Shown here in pieces: positions 12,301 through 23,300 of a DNA stretch of 64,000 nucleotides; position 1 is the stretch's first letter, and each line of letters begins with the position of its first letter. Both the position numbers and the translations under genes were made by a program. The notes below the pieces were generated by a model, which had not been told where the DNA came from, ran no database searches, and saw nothing but the letters and a program-made list of their open reading frames with translations. The stretch is from NCBI GenBank assembly GCA_037013495.1, contig CM072808.1, forward strand, positions 7,355,319-7,419,318, in the 5' to 3' direction. Source of the stretch: Hippophae tibetana. Taxonomy: Eukaryota > Streptophyta > Magnoliopsida > Rosales > Elaeagnaceae.

Positions 12301-15163
12301 GAATATTATAATTTATTAAATGGAAGCTCGTATCAAATTACACAATATGCATGGGTCATCCAAGAAAAAAATCGTTTTTGTACCCAAATAACATCGTTTA
12401 CATCATTTATTTATTGTTTAAAGTTTTTGACGTAGCATTTTCATTTTACTTACTTCACGTTTAATTCAATAGAGCTATAAAGGAGATATTGGTGCCGACG
12501 TAGGTTTGTTTATTTATATTTTCAATCAATCTCTCTTATTGAAAAAATAGGGAAGAGAAAAAGAAAATGAATGTTGTTCACATTTTCAAAATCAAAAACA
12601 CATTTGGTAAATATGAGTTACCTCTTTCAACGGAGATAACTTTTGACTGGGGTATCCAAACGAATATTATAATATATAACATTAAAGCTCGTATCAAATT
12701 AAACAATATGCATTTTCCTCGAAAGGAAAATCATTTTTGTACCCAAATAACATCGTTTACATCACTTATTTACTATTTAAAGTTTTTGACGCATCATTTT
12801 CATTTTACTTACTTCCAGTTTAATCCAATAGACCTATAAAGGAGATATTGGTGCCGATCAAGGTTTTTTTTTATATTTTCAATCAATCTCTCTTATGGAA
12901 AAAATATTGAGTAGAAAAAAAGAACGGAGATGTTGTTCACATTTTCAAAAACAAAAAAACATTTGTTAAATAAGAGTAACAACTTTCAACGGAGATAACT
13001 TTTTACTCGGGTATCGAAACGAATATTATAATTTATTAAATGGATGCTTGTATCAAATTACACAATATGCATTGGTCATACAAGAAAAAATTCGTTTTTG
13101 TACCCAAATAACATCGTTTACATCATTTATTTAGTGTTTCAATTTTTTTGACGCAGCATTTTCATTTTACTTATTTCAGATTTAATTCAATAGAGCTAAA
13201 AAGGAGATATTGGTGCCGACCTAGGTTTGTTTATTTATATTTTCAATCAATCTCTCTTATTGAAAAAAATAGGGAAGAGAAAAAGAAAATGAATGTTGTT
13301 CAAATTTTCAAAATCAAAAACACATTTGGTAAATATGAATTACAACTTTCAACGGAGATAACTTTTGACTGGGGTATCCAAACGAATATTATAATATATA
13401 AAATTAAAGCTCGTATCAAATTAAACAATATGTATTTTCCTCGAAAGGAAAATCATTTTTGTACCCAAATAACATCTTTTACATCACTTATTTACTGTTT
13501 AAAGTTTTTGACGCACTATTTTGATTTTACTTAAGTCCGGTTTAATTCAATAGACCTATAAAGGAGATATTGGAGCCGATCTAGGTTTGTTTTTTTATAT
13601 TTTCAATCAATCTCTCTTATTGAAAAAATATTGAGTAGAAAAAAAGAACGGAGATGTTGTTAACATTTTCCAAAACAAAAAACCATTTGGTAAATATGGG
13701 TAAAACATTTCAAAGGAGATAACTTTTTACTCGGGTATCGAAACGAATATTATAATTTATTAAATGAAAGCTCGTATCAAATTACACAATATGCATTGGT
13801 CATGCAATAAAAAATTCGTTTTTGTACCTAAATAACATCGTTTACATCATTTATTTGGTGTTTAAAGTTTTTGACGCAGCATTTTCATTTTAATTACTTC
13901 AGATTTAATTCAATAGAGCTATAAAGGAGATATTGGTGCCGATCTAGGTTTGTTTATTTATATTTTTAATCAATCTCTCTTATTGAAAAAAATAGGGAAG
14001 AGTAAAAGAAAATGAATGTTGTTCACATTTTCAAAATCAAAAACACATTTGGTAAATATGAGTTAAGACTTTCAACAGAGATAACTTTTGACTGGGGTAT
14101 CCAAACGAATATTATAATATATAAAATTAAAGCTCGTATCAAATTAAACAATATGTATTTTCCTCGAAAGGAAAATCATTTTTGTACCCAAATAACATCT
14201 TTTACATCACTTATTTACTGTTTAAAGTTTTTGACGCAATATTTTCATTTTACTTACCTCCGGTTTAATTCAATAGACCTATAAAGGAGATATTGGTGCC
14301 GATCTAGGTTTGTTTTTTTTTATATTTTCAATAAATCTCTCTTATTGAAAAAATATTGAGTAGAAAAAAAGAACGGAGATGTCGTTAACATTTTCAAAAA
14401 CAAAAAAACATTTGGTAAATAAGTGTAAAAACTTCCAAAGGAGATAACTTTTTACTCGGGTATCGAAACGAATATTATAATTTATTAAATGGAAGCTCGT
14501 ATCAAATTACACAATATGCATTGGTCATGCAAGAAAAAAATCATTTTTGTACCCAAATAACATCGTTTACATCATTTATTTATTGTTTAAAGTTTTTGAC
14601 GTAGCATTTTCATTTTACCTACTTCACGTTTAATTCAATAGAGCAATAAAAGAGATATTGGTGCCGACCTAGGTTTGTTTATTTATATTTTCAATCAATC
14701 TCTTTTATTGAAAAAAATAGGGAAGAGAAAAAGAAAATGAATGTTGTTCACATTTTCAAAATCGAAAACACATTTGGAAAATATGAGTTACAACTTTCAA
14801 CGGAGATAACTTTTGACTGGGTCATCGAAACGAATATTATAATATATCAAATTAAAGGTCGTATCAAATTAAACAATATGCATTTTCCTCGAAAGGAAAA
14901 TCATTTTTGTACCCAAATAACATCGTTTACATCACTTATTTACTGTTTAAAGTTTTTGACGCACCATTTTCATTTTACTTACTTCCGGTTTAATTCAATA
15001 GAGCTATAAAAACGATATTGGTGTCGATCAAGGTTTGTTTTTTATATTTTCAATCAATCTCTCGTATTGAAAAAATATTGAGTAGAAAAAAAGAACGGAG
15101 ATGTTGTTAACATTTTCAAAAACTAAAAAATAATTTGGTAAATAAGTGTAAAAACTTTCAAAG
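8511..15163. repeat. Mixed A/B monomers, patchwork of segments shared with other parts of the array
   Basis: Monomers here follow no single HOR. About 9.1-10.0 kb resembles 14.2-15.0 kb (offset 5,053). About 10.0-11.4 kb resembles 17.9-19.3 kb (offset 7,944). The A monomer beginning 'atgaatg' at 10,043 recurs at 11,846 (offset 1,803) and 17,987, each with 'gtacataaataac', 'acgtccgg' and 'agatctataaaggag'. About 12.4-13.5 kb recurs at 20.7-21.8 kb (offset 8,301). The dimer at about 13.5-14.2 kb is missing from the later copy, which jumps from the 13.3 kb monomer into the 14.2 kb monomer. Confidence 0.82.
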
Positions 15164-15525
15164 GAGATAACTTTTTACTCGGGTATCGAAACGAATATTA
15201 TAATTTATTAAATGGAAGCTCGTATCAAATTACACAATATGCATTGGTCATGCAAGAAAAAAATGGTTTTTGTACCCAAATAACATGGTTTACATCATTT
15301 ATTTATTGTTTAAAGTTTTTGACGTAGCATTTTCATTTTACTTACTTCACGTTTAATTCAATAGAGCTATAAAGGAGAAATTGGTGTCAACCTAGTTTTC
15401 TTTATTTATATTTTCAATCAATCTCTTTTATTGAAAAAAATAGGGAAGAGAAAAAGAAAATGAATGTTGTTCACATTTTCAAAATCAAAAACACATTTGG
15501 TAAATATGAGTTACAAATTTAAACG

Positions 15526-15884
15526 GAGATAACTTTTGACTGGGGTATCCAAACGAATATTATAATATATAAAATTAAAGCTCGTATCAAATTAAACAAT
15601 ATGAATTTTCCTCGAAAGGAAAATCATTTTTGTACCCAAATAACATCGTTTACATCACTTATTTACTTTTTATAGTTTTTGATGCATTATTTTCATTTTA
15701 CTTACTTCCGGTTTAATCCAATAGACCTATAAAGGAGATATTGGTGCCGATCAAGGTTTTTTTTTATATTTTCAATCAATCTCTCTTATGGAAAAAATAT
15801 TGAGTTGAAAAAAAGAACGGAGATTTTGTTCACATTTTCAAAAACAAAAAAACATTTGGTAAATAAGAGTAACAACTTTCAACG
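15526..15884 (+). repeat. Exemplar of variant monomer A' (359 bp)
   Basis: This A subtype is marked by 'gtatccaaacg', 'aatatataaaatt', 'atgaattttcctcg', 'tactttttatag' and 'gatgcattatttt', and its upstream context reads 'caaatttaaacgg' instead of 'caactttcaacgg'. It always sits second in the pentamer (B-A'-B-A-A) and in the hexamer (B-A'-B-A-B-A). It is therefore a good positional marker for following duplications between 1 and 41.5 kb. Confidence 0.88.
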
Positions 15885-16164
15885 AAGATAACTTTTTACT
15901 CGGGTATCGAAACGAATATTATAATTTATTAAATGGAAGCTCGTATCAAATTACACAATATGCATTTGTCTCGAAAGAAAAAAATCGTTTTTGTACCCAA
16001 ATAACATCGTTTACATCACTTATTTTGTGTTTAAAGATTTTGACGCAGGATTTTCATTTTACTTACTTTCGGTTTAATTCAAGAGAGCTATAAAGGGGAT
16101 ATTGGTGCCGACATAGGGTTTTCTTTATTTATATTTTCAATCAATCTCTTTTATTGAAAAAAAT

Positions 16165-16183
16165 AGGGAAGAGAAAAAGAAAA
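16165..16183 (+). repeat. Uninterrupted purine tract before A monomers, exemplar
   Basis: Nineteen consecutive purines ('agggaagagaaaaagaaaa') precede the 'tgaatg' word. The tract recurs before most A monomers. It is longer before C monomers, for example 22 purines at 62,574-62,595. It gives the + strand a marked local purine skew and A-tracts likely to stiffen or bend the DNA. Confidence 0.8.
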
Positions 16184-16279
16184 TGAATGTTGTTCACATT
16201 TTCAAAATCGAAAACACATTTGGAAAATATGAGTTACAACTTTCAACGGAGATAACTTTTGACTGGGGTATCGAAACGA

Positions 16280-16291
16280 ATATTATAATAT
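16280..16291. repeat. 12-bp perfect palindrome in A monomers, exemplar
   Basis: 'atattataatat' equals its own reverse complement. In B monomers the equivalent site reads 'atattataattt', which leaves an 8-bp palindrome (attataat). The surrounding 'cgaatattataat' is among the best-conserved words of the array. Confidence 0.85.
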
Positions 16292-16328
16292 ATCAAATTA
16301 AAGCTCGTATCAAATTAAACAATATGCA

Positions 16329-16346
16329 TTTTCCTCGAAAGGAAAA
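16329..16346. repeat. 18-bp dyad (7-bp arms, 4-nt spacer) in A monomers, exemplar
   Basis: 'ttttcctcgaaaggaaaa' has perfect 7-bp inverted arms (ttttcct / aggaaaa) around 'cgaa'. It is present in almost every A monomer and absent from most B and C monomers. The function is unknown; it could be a protein-binding dyad or a small cruciform. Confidence 0.85.
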
Positions 16347-16492
16347 TCATTTTTGTACCCAAATAACATCATTTACATCATTTATTTACTGTTTAAAGTT
16401 TTTGACGCACCATTTTCATTTTACTTACTTCCGGTTTAATTCAATAGAGCTATAAAGGAGATATTGGTGCCGATCAAGGTTTGTTTTTTATA

Positions 16493-16519
16493 TTTTCAAT
16501 CAATCTCTCTTATTGAAAA
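16493..16519. repeat. 8-bp inverted repeat with 11-nt loop, exemplar (A and B types)
   Basis: 'ttttcaat', an 11-nt loop beginning 'caatctct', then 'attgaaaa' form a potential stem. The arms are kept in most A and B monomers. They are weakened where the right arm reads 'atggaaaa' or, in C monomers, 'attcaaaa'. Confidence 0.8.
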
Positions 16520-16608
16520 AATATTGAGTAGAAAAAAAGAACGGAGATGTTGTTAACATTTTCAAAAACAAAAAGAAATTTGGTAAATAAGTGTAAAAAC
16601 TTTCAAAG

Positions 16609-16970
16609 GAGATAACTTTTTACTCGGGTATCGAAACGAATATTATAATTTATTAAATGGATGCTCGTATCAAATTACACAATATGCATTGGTCATGCAA
16701 GAAAAAATTCGTTTTTGTACCCAAATAACATCATTTACATAATTTATTTAGTGTTTAAAGTTTTTGACGCAGCATTTTCATTTTACTTACTTCAGATTTA
16801 ATTCAATAGAGCTATAAAGGAGATATTGGTGCCGACCTAGGTTTGTTTATTTATATTTTCAATCAATCTCTTTTATTGAAAAAAATAGGGAAGAGAAAAA
16901 GAAAATGAATGTTTTTCACATTTTCAAAATCGAAAACACATTTGGAAAATATGAGTTACAACTTTCAACG
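16609..16970 (+). repeat. Exemplar of monomer type B (362 bp)
   Basis: This is a representative B monomer in the same phase. It differs from A by 'tttactcgggtatcg', 'tttattaaatgg', 'aattacacaatatgcattgg' and 'gcaagaaaaaa'. Its 3' part (downstream of 'gacctaggtttgtttattt') carries the purine tract and the ATG of the following A monomer. A plus B makes a dimer of about 722 bp. B is the only main type present in all parts of the window. Confidence 0.93.
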
Positions 16971-19739
16971 GACATAACTTTTGACTGGGGTATCGAAACG
17001 AAAATTATAATATATCAAATTAAAGCTCGTATCAAATTAAAAAATATGCATTTTCCTCGAAAGGAAAATCATTTTTTTACCCAAATAACATCGTTTACAT
17101 CACTTATTTACTGTTTAAGGTTTTTGACGCAATATTTTCATTTTACTTACCTCCGGTTTAATTCAATAGACCTATAAAGGAGATATTGGTGCCGATCTAG
17201 GTTTGTTTTTTTATATTTTCAATAAATCTCTCTTATTGAAAAAATATTGGGTAGAAAAAAAGAATGGAGATGTCGTTAACATTTTCAAAAACAAAAAAAC
17301 ATTTGGTAAATAATTGTAAAAACTTCCAAAGGAGATAACTTTTTACTCGGGTATCGAAACGAATATTATAATTTATTAAATGGAAGCTCGTATCAAATTA
17401 CACAATATGCATTGGTCATGCAAGAAAAAAATCATTTTTGTACCCAAATAACATCGTTTACATCATTGATTTATTGTTTAAAGTTTTTGACGTAGCATTT
17501 TCATTTTACTTACTTCACGTTTAATTCAATAGAGCTATAAAGGAGATATTGGTGCCGACCTAGGTTTGTTTATTTATATTTTCAATCAATCTCTCTAACA
17601 GAAAAAAATAGAGAAGAGAAAAAGAAAATGAATGTTGTTCACATTTTCAAAATCGAAAACACATTTCGAAAATATGAGTTACAACTTTCTACGGAGATAA
17701 CTTTTGACTGGGGTATCAAAACGAATATTATATAATCAAATTAAAGCTCGTATCAAATTAAACAATATGCATTTTCCTCGAAAGGAAAATCATTTTTTAC
17801 CCAAATAACATCGTTTACATCACTTATTTACTGTTTAAAGTTTTTGACGCAATATTTTCATTTTACTTACTTCCGGTTTAATTCAAGAGAGCTATAAAGG
17901 GGATATTGGTGCCGACATAGGGTTTTCTTTATTTATATTTTCAATCAATCTCTTTTATTGAAAAAAATAGGGAAGAGAAAAAGAAAATGAATGTTGTTCA
18001 CATTTTCAAAATCGAAAACACATTTGGAAAATATGAGTTACAACTTTCAACGGAGATAACTTTTGACTGGGGTATCGAAACGAAAATTATAATATATAAA
18101 ATTAAAGCTCGTATCAAATTAAACAATATGCATTTTCCTCGAAAGGAAAATCATTTTTGTACATAAATAACATCATTTACATCACTTATTAACTGTTTAA
18201 AGTTTTTGACGCACTATTTTCATTTTACTTACGTCCGGTTTAATTCAATAGATCTATAAAGGAGTATTGGTGCCGATCTAGGTTTGTTTTTTTATATTTT
18301 CAATCAATCTCTCTTATTGAAAAAATATTGAGTAGAAAAAAAGAACAGAGATGTTGTTAACATTTTCAAAAACAAAAAAACATTTGGTACATAAGTGTAA
18401 AAGCTTTCAAACTAGATAACTTTTTACTCGAGTATCGAAACGAATATTATAATTTATTAAATGGAAGCTCGTATCAAATTACACAATATGCATGGGTCAT
18501 CCAAGAAAAAAATCGTTTTTGTACCCAAATAACATCGTTTAAATCATTTATTTAGTGTTTAAAGTTTTTGACGCAGTATTTTCATTTTACTTACTTCACG
18601 TTTAATTCAATAGAGCTATAAAGAAGATATTGGAGCCGACCTAGGTTTGTTTATTTATATATTCAATCAATCTCTCTTATTGAAAAAAATAGAGAAGAGA
18701 AAAAGAAAATGAATGTTGTTCACATTTTCAAAATAGAAAACACATTTGGTAAATATGAGTTACAACTTTCAATAGAAATAACTTTTGATTGGGGTATCGA
18801 AACGAATATTATAATATATCAAATTAAACCTCGTATCAAATTAAAAAATATGCATTTTCCTCGAAAGGAAAATCATTTTTGTACCCAAATAACATCGTTT
18901 ACATCACTTATTTACTGTTTAAAGTTTTTGACGCACCATTTTCATTTGACTTACTTCCGGTTTAATTCAATAGAGCTATAAAGAAGATATTGGTGCCGAT
19001 CAAGGTTTGTTTTTTATATTTTCAATCAATCTCTCTTATTGAAAAAATATTGAGTAGAAAAAAAGAACGGAGATGTTGTTAACATTTTCAAAAACAAAAA
19101 AACATTTGGTAAATAAGTGAAAAAACTTTCAAAAGAGATAACTTTTTACTCGAGTATCGAAACGAATATTATAATTTATTAAATGGAAGCTCGTATCAAA
19201 TTACACAATATGCATTGGTCATGCAAGAAAAAATTCATTTTTGTACCCAAATAACATCGTTTACATCATTTATTTAGTGTTTATAGTTTTTGACGCAGCA
19301 TTTTCATTTTACCTACTTCACGTTTAATTCAATAGAGCAATAAAGGAGATATTGGTGCCGACCTAGGTTTGTTTATTTATATTTTCAATCAATCTCTTTT
19401 ATTGAAAAAAATAGGGAAGAGAAAAAGAAAATGAATGTTGTTCACATTTTCAAAATCGAAAACACATTTGGAAAATATGAGTTACAACTTTCTACGGAGA
19501 TAACTTTTGACTGGGGTATCAAAACGAATATTATATAATCAAATTAACGCTCGTATCAAATTAAACAATATGCATTTTCCTCGAAAGGAAAATCATTTTT
19601 TACCCAAATAACATCGTTTACATCACTTATTTACTGTTTAAAGTTTTTGACGCAATATTTTCATTTTACTTACCTCCGGTTTAATTCAATAGAACTATAA
19701 AGGAGATATTGGTGCCGACCTAGGTTTGTTTATTTATAT

Positions 19740-20010
19740 TTTCAATCAATCTCTCTTATTGAAAAAAATAGGGAAGAGAAAAAGAAAATGAATGTTGTTC
19801 ACATTTTCAAAATCAAAAACACATTTGGTAAATATGAGTTACAACTTTCAACGGAGATAACTTTTTACTCGAGTATCGAAACGAATATTATAATTTATTA
19901 AATGGAAGCTCGTATCAAATTACACAATATGCATTGGTCATGCAAGAAAAAATTCATTTTTGTACCCAAAAAACATCGTTTACATCATTTATTTAGTGTT
20001 TATAGTTTTT
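19740..20010. repeat. Hybrid A/B monomer junction
   Basis: The left part is a normal A lead-in ('atgaatgttgttcac', 'atcaaaaacacatttgg', 'caactttcaacgg'), but after 'gagataactttt' at 19,865 the sequence becomes B type ('tactcgagtatcg', 'tttattaaatgg'). The B part matches the B monomer near 26,730-26,920, including 'ttcatttttgtaccc', 'tttatagtttttgacg' and 'aagagagttataaagg'. This is the signature of crossover at homologous phase between an A and a B monomer. Confidence 0.85.
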
Positions 20011-20399
20011 GACGCAGCATTTTCATTTTACTTACTTCAGATTTAATTCAAGAGAGTTATAAAGGAGATATTGGTGCCGACCTAGGTTTGTTTATTTATA
20101 TTTTCAATCAATCTCTTTTATTGAAAAAAATAGGGAAGAGAAAAAGAAAATGAATGTTGTTCACATTTTCAAAATCGAAAACACATTTGGAAAATATGAG
20201 TTACAACTTTCTACGGAGATAACTTTTGACTGGGGTATCAAAACGAATATTATATAATCAAATTAACGCTCGTATCAAATTAAACAATATGCATTTTCCT
20301 CGAAAGGAAAATCATTTTTTACCCAAATAACATCGTTTACATCACTTATTTACTGTTTAAAGTTTTTGACGCAATATTTTCATTTTACTTACCTCCGGT

Positions 20400-23300
20400 T
20401 TAAATCAATAGACCTATAAAGGAGATATTGGTGCCGATCTAGGTTTTTTTTTTATATTTTCAATAAATCTCCCTTATTGAAAAAATATTGAGTAGAAAAA
20501 AAGAACGGAGATGTCGTTAACATTTTCAAAAACAAAAAAACATTTGGTAAATAAGTGTAAAAACTTCCAAAGGAGATAACTTTTTACTCGGGTATCGAAA
20601 CGAATATTATAATTTATTAAATGGAAGCTCGTATCAAATTACACAATATGCATTGGTCATGCAAGAAAAAAATCATTTTTGTACCCAAATAACATCGTTT
20701 ACATCATTTATTTATTGTTTAAAGTTTTTGACGTAGCATTTTCATTTTACTTACTTCACGTTTAATTCAATAGAGCTATAAAGGAGATATTGGTGCCGAC
20801 GTAGGTTTGTTTATTTATATTTTCAATCAATCTCTCTTATTGAAAAAATAGGGAAGAGAAAAAGAAAATGAATGTTGTTCACATTTTCAAAATCAAAAAC
20901 ACATTTGGTAAATATGAGTTACCTCTTTCAACGGAGATAACTTTTGACTGGGGTATCCAAACGAATATTATAATATATAACATTAAAGCTCGTATCAAAT
21001 TAAACAATATGCATTTTCCTCGAAAGGAAAATCATTTTTGTACCCAAATAACATCGTTTACATCACTTATTTACTATTTAAAGTTTTTGACGCATCATTT
21101 TCATTTTACTTACTTCCAGTTTAATCCAATAGACCTATAAAGGAGATATTGGTGCCGATCAAGGTTTTTTTTATATTTTCAATCAATCTCTCTTATGGAA
21201 AAAATATTGAGTAGAAAAAAAGAACGGAGATGTTGTTCACATTTTCAAAAACAAAAAAACATTTGTTAAATAAGAGTAACAACTTTCAACGGAGATAACT
21301 TTTTACTCGGGTATCGAAACGAATATTATAATTTATTAAATGGATGCTCGTATCAAATTACACAATATGCATTGGTCATACAAGAAAAAATTCGTTTTTG
21401 TACCCAAATAACATCGTTTACATCATTTATTTAGTGTTTCAATTTTTTTGACGCAGCATTTTCATTTTACTTATTTCAGATTTAATTCAATAGAGCTATA
21501 AAGGAGATATTGGTGCCGACCTAGGTTTGTTTATTTATATTTTCAATCAATCTCTCTTATTGAAAAAAATAGGGAAGAGAAAAAGAAAATGAATGTTGTT
21601 CAAATTTTCAAAATCAAAAACACATTTGGTAAATATGAATTACAACTTTCAACGGAGATAACTTTTGACTGGGGTATCCAAACGAATATTATAATATATA
21701 AAATTAAAGCTCGTATCAAATTAAACAATATGTATTTTCCTCGAAAGAAAAATCATTTTTGTACCCAAATAACATCTTTTACATCACTTATTTACTGTTT
21801 AAAGTTTTTGATGCAATATTTTCATTTTACTTACCTCCGGTTTAATTCAATAGACCTATAAAGGAGATATTGGTGCCGATCTAGGTTTGTTTTTTTTATA
21901 TTTTCAATAAATCTCTCTTATTGAAAAAATATTGAGTAGAAAAAAAGAACGGAGATGTCGTTAACATTTTCAAAAACAAAAAAACATTTGGTAAATAAGT
22001 GTAAAAACTTCCAAAGGAGATAACTTTTTACTCGGGTATCGAAACGAATATTATAATTTATTAAATGGAAGCTCGTATCAAATTACACAATATGCATTGG
22101 TCATGCAAGAAAAAAATCATTTTTGTACCCAAATAACATCGTTTACATCATTTATTTATTGTTTAAAGTTTTTGACGTAGCATTTTCATTTTACCTACTT
22201 CACGTTTAATTCAATAGAGCAATAAAGGAGATATTGGTGCCGACCTAGGTTTGTTTATTTATATTTTCAATCAATCTCTTTTATTGAAAAAAATAGGGAA
22301 GAGAAAAAGAAAATGAATGTTGTTCACATTTTCAAAATCGAAAACACATTTGGAAAATATGAGTTACAACTTTCAACGGAGATAACTTTTGACTGGGGCA
22401 TCGAAACGAATATTATAATATATCAAATTAAAGGTCGTATCAAATTAAACAATATGCATTTTCCTCGAAAGGAAAATCATTTTTGTACCCAAATAACATC
22501 GTTTACATCACTTATTTACTGTTTAAAGTTTTTGACGCACCATTTTCATTTTACTTACTTCCGGTTTAATTCAATAGAGCTATAAAAACGATATTGGTGT
22601 CGATCAAGGTTTGTTTTTTATATTTTCAATCAATCTCTCGTATTGAAAAAATATTGAGTAGAAAAAAAGAACGGAGATGTTGTTAACATTTTCAAAAACT
22701 AAAAAATAATTTGGTAAATAAGTGTAAAAACTTTCAAAGGAGATAACTTTTTACTCGGGTATCGAAACGAATATTATAATTTATTAAATGGAAGCTCGTA
22801 TCAAATTACACAATATGCATTGGTCATGCAAGAAAAAAATGGTTTTTGTACCCAAATAACATGGTTTACATCATTTATTTATTGTTTAAAGTTTTTGACG
22901 TAGCATTTTCATTTTACTTACTTCACGTTTAATTCAATAGAGCTATAAAGGAGAAATTGGTGTCAACCTAGTTTTCTTTATTTATATTTTCAATCAATCT
23001 CTTTTATTGAAAAAAATAGGGAAGAGAAAAAGAAAATGAATGTTGTTCACATTTTCAAAATCAAAAACACATTTGGTAAATATGAGTTACAAATTTAAAC
23101 GGAGATAACTTTTGACTGGGGTATCCAAACGAATATTATAATATATAAAATTAAAGCTCGTATCAAATTAAACAATATGAATTTTCCTCGAAAGGAAAAT
23201 CATTTTTGTACCCAAATAACATCATTTACATCACTTATTTACTTTTTATAGTTTTTGATGCATTATTTTCATTTTACTTACTTCCGGTTTAATCCAATAG

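Larger units (their letters stand above)
16183..16455 (+). other. Recurrent 90-codon open frame of A monomers (exemplar), judged non-coding
   Basis: Most A monomers in 1-43 kb contain an ATG-to-TAA frame of 90 codons beginning MNVVHIFKIENTFGKYELQL. It is rich in I, F, K, N and T, as any AT-rich frame would be. No domain, signal peptide or transmembrane pattern is recognised. The frame is broken in other copies: by +2 bp in pentamer copies 1-3, by loss of one g giving the ENHFLPK ending at 28,267 and 31,150, by the 'tatataatcaaatt' deletion near 11,590 and 17,730, and by stop codons near 10,219 and 38,991. Its frequency is explained by copying one lucky monomer. No promoter, intron or polyadenylation context was identified. 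Confidence 0.8.
16249..16608 (+). repeat. Exemplar of monomer type A (360 bp)
   Basis: This is a representative A monomer, with the start set arbitrarily at 'gagataactttt'. Diagnostic positions are 'gactggggtatcgaaacg', 'aatatatcaaattaaag', 'attaaacaatatgc', and the dyad 'ttttcctcgaaaggaaaa' in place of the B-type 'attggtc' block. A monomers follow a purine-rich stretch ending in 'gaaaatgaatgttgtt', so they contain a long reading frame (see the entry at 16183). A alternates with B in most of the window, and A-A neighbours occur at recombination junctions. Confidence 0.93.
15164..17331. repeat. 2,168-bp hexamer block, copy 2
   Basis: The order is B-A'-B-A-B-A, starting 7,944 bp after copy 1 and with identical length. 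It shares 'atgcatttgtctcg' (near 15,960) with copy 3 only, while copies 1 and 4 have 'atgcattggtctcg'. This ties copies 2 and 3 together. It also shares 'catcatttacataattt' with copy 3 (near 16,730 and 24,306). Confidence 0.93.
14150..19865. repeat. Large duplication, left member (offset 7,576 bp)
   Basis: This stretch of about 5.7 kb is repeated at 21,726-27,441 with a constant offset of 7,576 bp, checked at monomers starting 14,737, 16,183, 16,905, 18,709 and at 'aacgc' 19,546. The left limit is approximate (14.09-14.24 kb). The right limit is sharp: both copies agree through 'cggagataactttt' and then switch to a B monomer here but to an A monomer in the other copy. A short patch near 19,310-19,350 ('acctacttcacg', 'gagcaataaagg') differs and looks like gene conversion. 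Confidence 0.88.

Noticed and set aside
16261..16290. CENP-B box-like motif on the minus strand ('attcgtttcgatacccgag' class words)
   Set aside because: The word contains TTCG but not the required A and CGGG at the conserved spacing of the box, so it does not match the known motif.
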